This document shows, piece by piece, positions 33,911 to 45,989 of a stretch of 64,000 bases of DNA. A program made the position numbers and the translations under genes. Below the pieces are notes generated by a model. That model did no database searches and was not told where the DNA came from. It saw nothing but the letters and a program-made list of their open reading frames with translations. Positions within the stretch are counted from its first letter, which is position 1; the number at the start of each line of letters is the position of its first letter. This stretch comes from Amanita rubescens (taxonomy: Eukaryota; Basidiomycota; Agaricomycetes; Agaricales; Amanitaceae): assembly GCA_015039365.1 (NCBI GenBank), contig WION01000069.1, forward strand, positions 1-64,000, read 5' to 3'.

Positions 33911-34614
33911 TCCCGGCGGAGTCGCGCGTAAATAAAAAAACAGACTACTTGCATCACTCATCGCCGGTGGCATCTTAAAATCCAATCAAAACCGGGACTA
34001 ATTCTTGCCTGCTTTGTGCATCATTTCGGATCATACCGACGGGAAGGACCGCAAAAATGCCTCGACAGGCAGTGGACGATTTCCAACTTTGCAAACGTTC
34101 GTGGGTTATCATGATAATGATAATAATGATGATACTAGTAGACCAACACGTCATCGCAAACCTACTTGCGGCGATATGGAGGCTCCGAGGAAATGCGGGG
34201 AAAGCCACAGTTCTGAGAACTAGAGAATCATTAGTACCGTGACCCACCCGAGCTCTTGTAACCCTGGCCCTCGAAAGCAGTTCAGCTATCCGTTCTTCAT
34301 TCTTTGCATTCTTTCAGAAATTCCAATTTCGTGAGTTTGTGTTCCAAGCGCCAGGTTGTCTTTGCACGGGGCCCCAGCCTTTCTCGGGAACGTGGGCGTC
34401 TGAGTCACGGTTAGCAGGGTCGGCAATTCACGGTTCATTTCTCCCGGTTACTCTCTCTCTCAGGCTATGGATTCTTACTCACAGCGATTCTTACCCCTCC
34501 CCTTCGTCCACCACGTATAGCTCAGCTGTTCCTCCACCCCCCACTCTCTCGGAACTCCTACAGTTGTAAACAGTCATAACAGTTATACCCACACCCACAC
34601 CCACAACATACGTA
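33911..34614. other. Intergenic upstream of the GFA gene
   Basis: No gene recognised; contains a short GAT/AAT-rich simple stretch near 34108-34135. Ends in the promoter of the GFA-domain gene. Confidence 0.4.
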
Positions 34615-35167
34615 ATGTCAAAATCAAATTCAGGCCCGAGGACCCGTTCTGCGTCGTGTCTATGCGGGGCAGTCAAGTTTGACATTACCGGTGACCCGGT
34701 GACCTTCATGGTCTGCCATTGCGTCAACTGTCAAAAAGCAACCGGGTCGGTGTTTATGTCAAATACATTTTTCAAAGCAAAGGTTCGTCAGCGCGCGTCC
34801 CTCCTCCCCCTCTCTTCGTGCAGAATTTGAATTTGAATTTTTTTTGACAAAGAACGTACACATAACGCAAGGTCAAGACGAAATCTCTGGATACGAAGAT
34901 AAAGCGACTAAAAGCGGCCGATCTTTTCTTCGCTCGTTCTGCTCTCAGTGCGGGGCTAACGTGTTGATTGGTAACCCCGGAGGAGATATTATAGGCGTTC
35001 CTGTGGGCGTGGTGGATGATTCTTGTGATTGGGGTGAGTTGTCCGTGTTTATCCGCGCAAAGACCGATTCTGACGTGGCGCGTGCAGTTCCGCGAAGAGA
35101 GTTGTTCACGCATGCCCGCAAGCCTTGGGTAAAGGAGATTACGACGAAGGCTAAATCAAAACTTTAG
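34615..35167 (+). CDS. GFA-domain (CENP-V/glutathione-dependent formaldehyde-activating type) protein
   Basis: Two exons: join(34615..34782,34853..35167), 160 aa. Zinc-binding pattern complete: SCLCGAVKF, CHCVNCQKATGS, FCSQCGANV. The acceptor is placed at GACAAAG (34851-34852) after a T-run, because the nearer GCAG gives a stop after seven codons. The fold binds zinc; relatives include glutathione-dependent formaldehyde-activating enzymes and many uncharacterised proteins, so the substrate is open. Cytosolic, no targeting signal. Confidence 0.9.
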
Positions 35168-35259
35168 CCCTTCCCCATATTCATGTTCACACACGTTCTG
35201 GCATGTTAACTCGGAAATACCCAATAATAGACATCGTTTTCTGATATACACCCATGCTT

Positions 35260-37018
35260 TCACGAAGGATACGGAAGAAACTTGACAAAAACTCTATCTA
35301 TATCATGTAGTTGCGCCTGAACGTCGTAATCTTCCTTTGGCAACGTCTGCGCGTCCAAGTCAGTCCACCTTGTTCAAAAAACCAACCAAGCCCGTCGTCA
35401 CTCACCTCATCGTCATCAGGTTCAGAATACAAATTCCCCACTGCCCCCGCCAAATCATAATGAACCTGAGAACCTTGCGCAATCCCGATTTGAGCCTTGA
35501 GCTCGTCTAAAAGGCGAACAGCCTCAGACGATAGAGGATCCGCGTCTGTCCACGAATCGCGCCGCGAATCCGTGCCAGCTATCATATTGACAGATGTAGC
35601 AATGTCAATATTGCACCATGCGTTCATCATGGCTTTCATTAACAGGTTTGCGGTCTAGCGTGTGGTACATCAGAATGTTTAGTAATGGATGAAGAAGAGG
35701 CACGTTACCTCGTTGGCGTGGATCGGTTGTCCCCCTGTGAGGTGGTTGAGGTAGTTCAGTAATAGGCCGTCGTGCAGCTACCATGAGCAAGGGTTAAGAC
35801 TTGAAGGCTTGCTTTTGTCAAGAAGGGGGAAGCACACCATGATCGCGTCGCATAACCGTTCAAAGAACTTGACGTGCTAAATGAGCTCACGAATTCGGGG
35901 GAGAGGGCGCGAGATACTCACCAAAGAAGCTAGCCGCCGCAAGTATAACTCGTGTACGGCAACTTTCAGCCTCTCTTTTTGGACCTGTTCTGAGGAGATT
36001 TGCTTTCCAGATTGTTAGAACAAACATAATTTTCGAACGGCGCGCATCGTACCGAGATATTGGAAACCCAAGGGTCGGGGTCAAGTCCGGCGATAGCGAC
36101 TAGTTTGAGAAGGCAAGCCGCTCTAGAGGCGTACTTGACTAATTTATCTTCATTTTGGATGATTTCTAGGAAGAAAAGGAATCATGACTTGAGCGGAGTG
36201 GCGTTGAGAGCATGAGGCTCACCGTTGACGAGCTTGGCGGATTGAGTGGCCGAAGCGAGAGCTGATTTTCCTGCTTCGAGTCCGTATTTGCACAGGATGA
36301 CAAAGGCTCCTGGGAGGTGTCAAGGACCTGGATGTGGAGATGGGGTAGTAACTGACTTGCGTAGTCTCTCATGGTTGCGACGAGGTGAGCTGCAATCGGA
36401 GGTAAGCCGGTTTCCCAAACGTTTTAGTAGAGGCTGATACCTATGTGTAGGGCTTCGCTGACGTTGACAGCTGACAAAACTTAATGAATGTCGTGTAACT
36501 GCCGATCAGATAGGTAGTCACCTTTATTAATGGATCCACCTGGATTAACGAGTAAGTGACCAGGTTGGTACAAAAAGACATGACGACTTACTGAATAAGA
36601 AAAGGATAGAATAGACATCGAGGGTAGGATCTACGGTTTGACCGATAGGCAAAAGTCTTTCAACTAACTGCATATATGCGTCAAGAACAAGAACATTGAC
36701 ATGAAAAACGACACTTACGCGCTCATACATGACTCTTTCCTGCGGCGTCAGAGTACCAAACAACCTTCTCTGGAGGTCAGGAAAATCCCTCGCTCCATTC
36801 GCCGCCACAACTTTATCCACTTGATCTGCCGTTTGTTTCTTCTGTTCAAGTCGTTCAACAGGTACGAGCTTCTCCCTTGCACTCCTCTGCAATTTTCTAA
36901 TATCAAACGCAAGCTGCATCGCCCTATCCCTTAGATTCAAATTATCCGCGTGCCAAACTACGGCCAACCATCACTTCAGCACAAGTCAAAAAGGTCGAAA
37001 GAAAGGACACATACCCAT
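35260..37018 (-). CDS. Conserved protein of unknown function, many exons
   Basis: Exons in phase on the minus strand, from AMV|WHADNLNLRDRAMQLAFDIRKL (exon 36719..36957) through LVERLLPIGQTVDPTLDVYS, SINK, AVNVSEALHIG, AHLVATMRDYA, FVILCKYGLEAGKSALASAT, EIIQNEDKLVKYASRAACLL, KIMFVLTIWKANLLRTGPKR, AARRPITELPQPP, and SEAVRLLDELKAQIGIAQGS, to a last exon ending DRVFVKFLPYPS (stop 35260-35262). About 400 aa or more, mostly helical. The 5' end is unresolved: HLYKFLPSYAQRLNGKPAAM precedes the first intron (exon end 37015) but no ATG in frame was found. I do not recognise the family with a function. Confidence 0.6.
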
Positions 37019-37482
37019 CGCGGCTGGTTTTCCGTTCAAACGCTGGGCATACGATGGCAGGAATTTATACAAGTGGGACGGCTCAACGGCCCATAATCCT
37101 CATGACCCCCAAAATGGACAGAGAGGTGCGAACACCGCATCCTGGGACTCAACATCGGGTATTTCCTTGTTCACGTTTTTTTTGACGTCGCCTGATATGG
37201 TATCATAGTACAACGTGTAGAATGATAAGGTGATCGAGTGATCATGTGGGGTGCGTCAAACAAGTTTGTTTGCGCTGTAGGCGCATGTGGGACCTGGTTG
37301 TGGATCGTTGTGTGCTTGGATTTTCGAGGTTAAATAAGTAGAACTAACGTTGTTAAAAGATGTATAAGTGTATGGAACGTCGAGAGAGTAAGGCTGGCTT
37401 GTAGAAAAGGAAAGAGGTTGGACACTTGAGGACAAAGCGAGTTCCACAATCGTCAATATTTGGCTCAGGTCCCGTTGTGGCT

Positions 37483-37560
37483 GTGCTTCTGCCGAACTCC
37501 TGGAATCTCAGCGAATTCGTGGGCGGCAGTCGTGCTAAAAGTTCCTTACAAGATGGCAAA
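37483..37560. repeat. Flank repeat 3' of the fusion gene, also at 42336-42416 and partly 31205-31223
   Basis: GCTTCTGCCGAACTCC, AATCTCAGCGA and GTGCTAAAAGTTCCTTAC recur at 42336-42416 with few changes. The last block also lies downstream of dsRBD copy E. It links the separate dsRBD-bearing segments as members of one duplicated module. Confidence 0.7.
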
Positions 37561-37578
37561 GCAAGAGTACGGAATCAA

Positions 37579-39802
37579 CTATTCAATATTCACGCCTAGA
37601 CTAACCAAGGCTTGCTTAGCAGCCATCTCTTTGGCCTCCGCTTTCTTAGAGCCCTCCCCAGAGCCCATGTATTTACCGTTCACTGAAACAAAATTATTAA
37701 AATGTTCATCTCATCGGATGGAAGACGTACTCTGAACAGTTGACTTCCAGGTGCGTTGACTACCTTCTTTGGTCTCTTCATTGATGTATTCAACTTTTCC
37801 TAATTTTTGCATTCCGGCGTGGTTATTAAGCCACGTGCGATAGCATGTGCCAATGTCCTGCTAGCCTTTGAGATCCATACAAAGCAAAAATCATCACGGA
37901 GATTACTCACACTAGAAACCAGAGTACTCCCTGCTGAAGTCTCGATGTATTTATTTTTCCAGTCGGAGGGGATTGTAGGCGCTCTTGCTGGCAAACTCTG
38001 CGGGAGGTCGTTCAACGAGGTTACGTAAGAGCCTCGTAATGATGGTTCCGTCATCAAAATATCCTCGTCGTCCTGATCTCCTATTATCTTTGTTACTTTT
38101 GAAACCTGAACAAAAATAAAAACGAACCAATGATGGGGTGAGAGGCATCGAAGTCATGCTGTATAAAAACCTCCCATTTTAGACCTCGTGGCCTCAAATA
38201 AGAATTTCATCTTACCTGGGATTTTGGGTCTAATTCTTTGCTGTTAATGTATGATATAGCACATGTGGGTAAAAGGACATTAGAGAGCAGGCTTACTTGA
38301 TTAGAACAACGCTCTCTGCGGAGAATGTAATAAGTATTCTGGTCATACACGATGATAGGATCCGTTACCATATTCACCAATCATTGCCTTGTAAGAACGC
38401 TTTACGTTTTCTAGTAAGCGATCGATCTTAGGATTTAGAGGGTCTTCCATAAAATCCTGCAGCGGACTTAAGTATCTCGCAACCCGTTACCAAAGGCTCG
38501 TGCTTACAGGCGGCAACTGATCACACCACACGCTGTCGTGCACGAGTGCTACACTGGCCTCTGGTTTCTGTTTCAACAGGGTCATTAATCCGCATTCTGA
38601 ATCATGAGTGATATCTCACCAAGTGTAGAAGCATGACGTTAATTGGATCGGAAGGGTGAAGCTGATGTTACGAGCCCAATCAGGTGAGGCAGCTCGAGAA
38701 TGAGTAATACGCACGGGAGCTGTTGCTCTGAAAACGTCTTCCAGTATGACTTTTTCGAGCCACGGCTCTTGTTTATGTAATTCGCAGGATGGGTCGACTA
38801 CATTCGTTGGGATGGCTTGAGGCGCTTGAGTTTGAAAAGGCCAGTCCATATTGAGTCCTACATTGTGACTAGGACCCGATGGGTTGTGGTCGCCGCTGGA
38901 GTTTTGATGAAATGAACCGGTTTGGCCACCCGAAACCTGGTGGCTTGAGGAACGAGTGATTGTCCTTGTGAACGGTGGGTTGGAAGACTCTCCATCCTGA
39001 CACCTCACATCAATGGCGCCGTTAAGCTCATCCCATATATCCGGCCGAAGCATGATTTTGATACCGCGCAAGAAAACGCATTGATTTGGTTCGTCATTAT
39101 CGGAAAGAATTATGTCAGTCGGTTTTGGTCCTACTCTCGCATCTACCTTGCCCCGTTTAGGTTCCCATCGACACAATCCTTTGTCGAAAGTGAGGTGATG
39201 GTCACTGTTAGCCGTTGGGTTCGCATAGAAGACTGAAATACCCCAGTTCATGGATTTGGTACATTCTGTAACAAGATAAAGAGACCCGTTGGAGACATCC
39301 CTGCCACCTTCGTTCAGCGCATACTTGTACCAACGTGCGGCGTGATGAGCAGCATGTGCTTGGAAATGGCGAACGTTCATTGCTTCGTAAACAGTGGCAC
39401 CTGTAGGCAAAGCAAGGACGGCTCCTTTGGCTGAACATTGAAAGGCGGAAGAGCTAGAAATGCTTCTGTAAATGACCTGTACGGCGCAATTTGTCATACT
39501 TACGAACTATGATCATGGATTACATTGACATGATGACTGGTCAGACATACACCAGGATCAAATTTACCGTTAACTCTGATTATGGGCTTGATAAATTCAA
39601 AGCTGTCAGGAAGTATCGATGGATTAACCCCAGGATCCGACGGATCATCGTGTTGACAAACGCTGAATAGAAAGTCGAAGGCCCCATTTGCGGTTACCAG
39701 ACCAACATCGCCGATCCTTACTCCTCTCCTCAGGTATGCCGCCGGAAGACCTCTGGATGGCGTAGGCATGTAGAGAGGGTAACCTGCCTCGAGAAACAAC
39801 AT
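37579..39802 (-). CDS. Uncharacterised basidiomycete protein with a C-terminal dsRNA-binding domain (fusion)
   Basis: Ten exons, all in phase: complement(37579..37682,37731..37860,37911..38105,38216..38240,38297..38315,38369..38456,38508..38567,38620..38661,38715..39453,39504..39802), 566 aa. The N-terminal part (AGYPLYMPTPSRG, RRGVRIGDVGLVTANGAFDF, ARWYKYALNE, SWN-like MNWGISVFYANP, NQCVFLRGIKIMLRPDIWDE) is an Agaricomycete family of unknown function. Then LHPSDPINVMLL and ASVALVHDSVWCDQLPP, which in the family marks the C-terminus, extended here by DFMEDPLNPKIDRLLENVKR and a linker. The last two exons encode a dsRBD (YRTWLNNHAGMQKLGKVEY, GSGEGSKKAEAKEMAAKQAL) nearly identical to copy D. The acceptor at 37860 or 37857 keeps frame either way. 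Confidence 0.65.
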
Positions 39803-41039
39803 CTCAAGGGAATATATGTGACTCTGGCCACGAGTCGTGCTTGCATATGCTTCCTGCTCAATAAGTGAAGAGACGATCCAATGAAGGGCTTGAATCGTTC
39901 TCACCGAACTGCTCGAAGGGACGTCCGGGTTCGCGCAATCGGAGATTGCCTCGGCATCCGACTCAAATGCGTTGTTGGGCTAAAACAATGGGTAACCGGA
40001 AATCACAAAAGGATACAGGACGTACATCAGGAGGTGATACGGAGAAATTACTCTTTGCCTGTACCAACGCTTGTGGTAATCAGATAGATAAAAACAACTT
40101 TAGGGGACGAGCGACAAACTTTGCGGCTGATTATCTTCGTCTCTGGATGGAATTCCATCCTGAGGCATGGATATATCCGGGAGAGGACTCTCAGGCTGAT
40201 CGGTTTCTGGCATTCGATGAAATCATGATAGAGTCAGTTAATGGCGTTTCTCATGATCGCAAGACAAACCTTGCGCTTCCCCTTGATCAGCATGTGATGT
40301 GCTCGGTATTGAATGGTCGGGGTGGTTTCCTATGAATACAATGTTGGCCTTGATACGGTAATCTGAGATGCGCAGTTTGGCATTGTCGCCCATGTCGTAC
40401 ATCCAGCAATTTCTGATGATGAAATCCTTGGCTTTATGCCACCAATTACGGCGCGTTCGGACCTCTATAGAGTCTGTGGAAGCGTTGTTTGGCATGGAGG
40501 ACGTGTGGAATGGTGCTAATACCAGATATTGAACCTTGAGTTAACGTGGAACCGAAACGTGGCAAGACCCTTTTGTCCAGGATTGGCACAAGCGCCCAAT
40601 TTAACTTCTTGTTGGGCTATTTCCTAACCTGGGACTTTTACAGCTTAGCATAAGTTGAAGTCCCCTCCGACGGGAAATCCAGATCTGAGCTGCAGAGATA
40701 TAGTATTGTCGTCGGTACATGCGAGAGTTTGAAGGGCCAATCAATCTTTTCCCACCGTCCTTTGATCACGTCCTGCGATGTTGTTCACTCCTTTATTTCC
40801 CGCACAGACAAAACAAGGTTCACTTCAAATTGTCCTGCTCCACTTCTTTTCTGACCCATTCTTAGTTTTCCGTACGTCCACCGCCGTGACGATCTAGACC
40901 GGTAACAACCTACACCCCGGTAAAAAAAAGTTACGAAACCGTCGTCCGCCGCTTCTGCAACGATCCGACGATAGATACCGACAACGAGGGGAACATTTCT
41001 TAATCACCTTTACGCCCTTTGTGGAAAAAGTCATATTCC
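39803..41039. other. Upstream region of the fusion gene, possible further exons
   Basis: Two minus-strand frames may be real exons: 40238-40495 (MPNNASTDSIEVRTRRNWWH..., WMYDMGDNAKLRISDYRIKA) and a stretch near 40105-40215 (MPETDQPESPLPDISMPQDG). I could not join them in phase to the fusion gene. The part from 40560 on has no gene until the ARMT1-like remains. Confidence 0.35.
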
Positions 41040-41820
41040 AGTACGTCCCCTACCCTCTTCACTCTTTCTCACCCACTCACGCTTAACGCAGCCCCAAACT
41101 GATCCCATGGTTTGTCTTGGACGTAACTCCACCCAACCTTTTAGCCACATTTGCTTATCTACGATCCGCTCAAGCTTTTTCCGAGATCGACGGGTCCCCC
41201 GAGTCCGAATCCGTAGAACACCTGGATAGGATGGTCAGCCGGTAGCAAAAATGCCTAGACGAGGGCATCTTTTCTTTATCCGCCCCCCTCGATAGGGCGT
41301 TTGGAGGCGCGAATTCGAATCAAGCCCAAGACCCTGCGTTTTGGACGTCCCCGGATCCGTATTGGGATGTCCAAACTCGCGCGCCTCGACTGTACGAGAG
41401 CCTCAAGACGAGCGATCTTGTGATATTCAAAAGTGGGTGACTTTTCTTATATAATAAATGCGTGGCGTTTATTCTTTTGGGGGGATAGGCTTACGGGTGA
41501 TATCAAATGGCCAGCGTGGACCCATTTTGCCCAGGCTCTCGGTGCGCCTCCTCACTCACATTTCTCGGTCGGCTTGGCGTGATGTTGATGTTGGCGCAGG
41601 CCCGCTCGCGGGTTCATTCCCGTTGCTGAGCTTGAGAACGAATAAAGCGAATGTCGTTGTTGGCATTGACAGGCAAGTCGCGGAGAGGCTTGACCAGTCC
41701 GGAGAGAAATGGCGTGTCAGCGGGAGGTAAGATGTTTGTAGCACTCCCGAGACCCCCGCTGATATATAATGGCTATTTTTCTTTAAGATATGCGTTGATC
41801 TCGTTCCTACAAGCTACTTG
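41040..41820 (+). pseudogene. ARMT1: Decayed ARMT1/DUF89 (damage-control phosphatase) fragment
   Basis: Plus-strand segments read PKLIPWFVLDVTPPNLLATF, EIDGSPESESVEHLDRMVSR, a stop (TAG, about 41243), QKCLDEGIFSLSAPLDRAFG, PAFWTSPDPYWDVQTRAPRL, YESLKTSDLVIFK. Then come LTGDIKWPAWTHFAQALG, SFPLLSLRTNKANVVVGIDR, QVAERLDQSGEKWRVSG and RYALISFL. Order and wording match the C-terminal half of ARMT1-like proteins (metal-dependent phosphatases acting on damaged sugar phosphates). The exon that should supply GDLNYRK is degraded, the N-terminal half is missing, and there is an internal stop, so it is not functional. Confidence 0.75.
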
Positions 41821-42335
41821 TTGATAGGTGTATGTATAGCTCGGTCGTGAATGTCATTCTGTTCATCCTTTGCGTCCCGGACTCTGCCTAAAACTATCCA
41901 AAAGCGATTAATGCGTTTGCCGAGCGGCTTTTCATGGAGCATGAAAATGAGGGCTGCATCGCCTCTTACTGTGCCTTAACCGCTTACTGCCCTGAGGTGA
42001 TAGTTAAGCACCTTGACACAACCTTCGTGTGAGGGGCATGCTTAACGAGATGGAAGCGCGAACACGAACGTTCCTACCACCACATCCGCCAACGCTCCCA
42101 TTCAAATTGACAGTCTAGGTTCCAGAATCCTCGCCCGCCTAGGAATGTTATAAACGTCTTCAAATGTGTGCTGCGGAGGGCCCACCTCGCGCTGGATAGA
42201 ACTGAGAACTGATGTTCGGCGCGAACGCAGTCTCCATCGAAAACTGGTGTTTGTACTATGTCGTCTGGCAAGCTTCTTCTTGCAGTAAAGAGGGCGATCA
42301 CAAGTATACACGCGGTTGTTGGGAGGAGGTACGTG
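41821..42335. other. Short region with an unassigned coding-like fragment
   Basis: A plus-strand stretch about 41908-42030 reads INAFAERLFMEHENEGCIAS, YCALTAYCPEVIVKHLDTTF before a stop. It looks like a gene fragment but I cannot name its family. Confidence 0.35.
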
Positions 42336-43680
42336 TGCTTCCGCCGAACTCCCGAATCTCAGCGACTTTGTGGCGGCATTTGTGCTAAAAGATCCTTACG
42401 AGATGGCAAAGTTGCTAGAAAGTGTACTGTACATACAATAACCATCAGAATGAGCCCAAGTCACATTAACTGGGAGTATGTATTAGTGGCCCCTCGTCGT
42501 TCTGACTTGCTATCATCTTTGTCACGTTTTAAACCTGAAACAAAGATCTTTTGTCGGTCAGGAAGAATGAACTATAAAGTACAGGTAATTATAGGCAGCA
42601 AAAGCGATCTGTATTGATGAATATAACCGAGGATAGGTTCATATGTTCCACCAGTCACAGAATCGATTCAACATGGCGGTAACCGTGATCGTATCCATCA
42701 GTGGTGCCCCGACATCGCGGAGGAAGTGCAATTCGCAATACACGTCTCCTATCGTGTACCGTGTTCTTTTTATCGGTCTGAAAAATGCGATAACACCCCC
42801 AATCTCGTCTTGTAACTGTAAGAGCGGTAAGTGATCACCGAATAGGTAATAGCCAAGTCATATTCCCTACCAGTATGTCAGAACTTGTCCCGCTTGGTCG
42901 CCACCTGTACACAGATCCGTCCGGTCCATTGAAAACTCGGGCGCCCTCGAGACACGTTGGTTGCCTTGTAGCCATGCATCCACAAAAGTGACATACCTGT
43001 ATGGTCGGGTCCGGTCTAACCATGTCAGCCATTGGCTGCATGTTCTGATTGATAAGATTGGATCAGCTTCAAGTGCAGAGAGCGACAGAATCCAACAGAC
43101 CTTGCCGATGATGACGCGACCAAGTCCGCCGTTTGCGGCCCATTTAAACTTTGCAACGAATTGTTCTGTATTCTGTGTGATCGTTCGCATGAGCTTCGTA
43201 ACGTTCCTCCCGTTCCCGTTGACGATCGTCTGGAGATAAAAAATATATTTGCATAATATTCGGAGAAGACGAAGGCAGCTTGACGCACCTGGAAGCGGTA
43301 TAGCACGCCCCGTGAATTGAATAGCTGGCTTTCTCGGGGATCCCTACTCGTCCAGGAAAGGATGTTGCCAGTAGTGGCCTTTGAGTGAGAGGCATCGAAG
43401 TTATTATGCATAAGGACCTGCGATTTTGACTTTGACTTTGAATCCATGCGTGTCCGGGAAAGGGTGTCACCACCAGCGTGGGAGGCATCGATGACATACT
43501 GCATAAAGGCCTGAGCTTTTGACTCTAATTCTATGCTGTTACTTAAGGTGTTTGATGGATCAAATGCACGGAAAAGAACACCAGAGCGCAGACTTACTTG
43601 ACGAGAACAACGCTCTCTGCTTAAAACTTGTAGATGTGGGCCACCAAGTGGCAGATCCGAGGCCCTGTTTTTTCTCATTG
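42336..43680 (-). pseudogene. Decayed paralogue of the C-terminal part of the fusion gene, without the dsRBD
   Basis: Segments match the 37.5-38.3 kb gene in order: the flank repeat (42336-42416); a block around 42495-42545 matching the intron and exon border at 38062-38110 (CCTCGTCGT..TGA, ATCTTTGT, AAACCTGAA); a GAGGCATCGA block (matching 38148, duplicated here at 43390 and 43479); and ACTTGACGAGAACAACGCTC with TCTAATTCT.TGCTGTTA (43514-43620 versus 38229-38325). The interval corresponding to 37561-38060, which carries the dsRBD exons, is absent. No continuous reading frame remains. Confidence 0.6.
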
Positions 43681-44208
43681 GATATGATTTGCAGTACTAT
43701 GTAGTATGTACTATGAAGAGTAACTTCTTGTTATGAAATTGCTGCATTCTACTCGATACAATATCCAGTTACTATTACTAATATAGTATTATTATATATG
43801 ACAAATGTGTGACCTATTGTCAATGTAAACTGGTGAAACATGGCAATGTGAGCATGACAGCGATGCGGTGCGCACGTGAGGTGGATGTGAGCGTAAGAGC
43901 AGGAGGGTCGCAGGTGGGTGTAGAGGGTCCCGTGTGGACCGTGGTTGTCAGGGGTGCCAGTTGGCGGGATTAGGGTGCTGGCAGGCATTGAGGGTAGCTG
44001 GGTAGCGCAAATAGATGGTCAGCACCGTCAAATGGGAGCAAGGGAGCACATACCTGGTGTCGTTACTGGCGGTACTCACATGCAGGTGTCATTGGTCAAT
44101 CGCTGCGGTGGGGAGTGGCGGTACTGTGCTACGATTTGCAAGGTGTGACCGGGAGATGCGGTTCATGTTGATGTCGCCATCTGTTCGGGCTTGTCCTCAG
44201 TTTCCGTC

Positions 44209-45021
44209 TCAGTGCGGGACGTGTCGGTGGAAGCGGAAGGGGGTGTCACGTCTGTATTCTGATGCGAGAGAAGCCTGCTGAGGTCGGGTATCATTGAGGA
44301 GACCGTGGGGAGCGGCGTGAGTATGGCGTTGGGTGATATTGCGCATTGGAGAGGGAAGGGTCGGTTCGTCCCACGCTGGCCAAGCAACAATAGCTCCGCT
44401 GTGATCTCGGACAACATTGACAATGACTGCGGAGCCAACAGTGGTGATGGAAGTATCGGTCCGGGATTAGATATCATCCGTTGTAAGAGAAGGAGTGAAC
44501 GACTTACTAGCTAGAGCGGGGAGAATGTCGTCGTCGTCTTTGACGCGAATATCTTCTAGACTGAGAGTGAGAGAACCAGCGATTTGCAACGGACGAAAGC
44601 TGACGTCGACTTCGACGGCGTTTTCATTGTGACTGTACACGGCAGGAAGAGAAGGGACAGGCGGCGCATAAGCAGAATGTAATACATGAGAGACGCAGGA
44701 AGTGCTGGCTGTATGACGAGAATCTGTGGAAAGGCGAGGTCGGTGGCAAGGGAGCACGGGAGACACAGGTAGCAGTGGCTGCGAATGAGATATGCGTTCA
44801 TCGGAAGCAATAGCCTCAGCCAGAGTGGTGTTTCCTGGACCTGTACCTTGACAGCGGATCTGAACCGCGTCAAGTGAGGGGGAAGTTGCAATCATGCGGG
44901 GGACGAATAGCGCCGAATGAAAAAAAATCGGATTTGCGAGCGCCGCTATGGAGTGTCGGATGGCAGCCTGGGCACCTGCGCGGATATGGTTCAACTTCCA
45001 GTCTGTTGATATGGTCCACAT
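44209..45021 (-). CDS. Hypothetical two-exon protein
   Basis: Exons complement(44209..44426,44508..45021), 243 aa: ATG at 45021 (MWTISTDWKLNHIRAG), donor GTAAGTC at 44507, acceptor CCGCAG at 44427, phase kept, stop TGA 44209-44211. Composition is Ser/Pro/Ala-rich with an acidic patch (VKDDDDIL). No domain recognised. An overlapping frame upstream (44991-45248) ends in a stop and has one hydrophobic segment, so the true start could lie further 5'. Confidence 0.35.
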
Positions 45022-45989
45022 GTGTTTGTTGACCGTCTCGGCTCAGCGCTTCCGTTTTCTTCGCCTTGGCGTCGCTCGACCTTGTCCCAGATCACGATGG
45101 CGCTGATGACGACGAGAGGAAGAAGGGCGGCAGCGGCGGGTTTTCCGTGGGAAGAGCAAGATTGGGAACCGAGGAAGATGAGGTCGTGTTGACATGAACG
45201 AGGGAGGCCCAGGCTGGTAAAGATTGAGTTGGAGTACTTAAGAGGCAAAATGGGGGCAAAAGTTCGACGGACGTGTCACAGGAGTCGATGAAGTGCCAGA
45301 CATTGCTGAGGGGACTTCAACGATTTCTCGCTTAGCCTCATCTTCTGCATATCGCCAGGCCGTGGACCGTAAAAGATGTTGGCTCGATCATAAGATTGGT
45401 TAGCTTACGATGAATTAGTGGTGACGCGAATAGAAGAATGTGGTTGGGGGGTGTTGGTAGCCTCGTTGTCCTCGTTTGCGGCACACGTGGCTGATGTTTT
45501 CCTGTAAAAAAACATTAGTTTGTCGATAAAAAAGGAGGGGCAGCACACCTGTTTTGTAACGTTCTTACTGAAAGGAACCTAATAAGGTTCCAACTTAATC
45601 ACCCCTTGCGTCTTGCACTGAATCAACGTGTATATGTGATACCGTGCGGTGTACGCGAGTGGGGTAAAGTAAGGTGTAAGATGATGATGTCACAAAGTGT
45701 GACAACCTACTATATATGTACCATAACATAACTACATCAGCCAACAGGGGAAAATTCTGACAACATCTGATTGTCTGCACTCAGACAACCAGCTGTATTA
45801 TTGTATCTGTTGACAAGGTCATTAGGCAGTTAGTGATTAAGATAGTAAGCCATGCATATAATTATTGTGTCCTGTGATCTGAAATACAGGTAAGAATACA
45901 AATAGATCAATTGACTGGGAAGGCCATAAGAGGGTCAGACAGTTGGATCATTTTAGTGAGTTATACATTTAAATGAATTGATTGCAAGA
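45022..45989. other. Gene-free stretch entering an AT-rich region
   Basis: No gene recognised. Composition shifts from about balanced to AT-rich around 45600 and runs into the 8-base array. Confidence 0.45.

Noticed and set aside
37842..37910. Fusion dsRBD first judged broken because copy D's acceptor (CATAG) is missing
   Set aside because: A nearby CTAG or AGCAG acceptor joins in phase 0 to the upstream exon, so the frame is open.
43025..43678. 217-codon minus-strand frame as a real gene
   Set aside because: It crosses sequence matching introns of the 38 kb gene, so it is a chance frame through a decayed copy.
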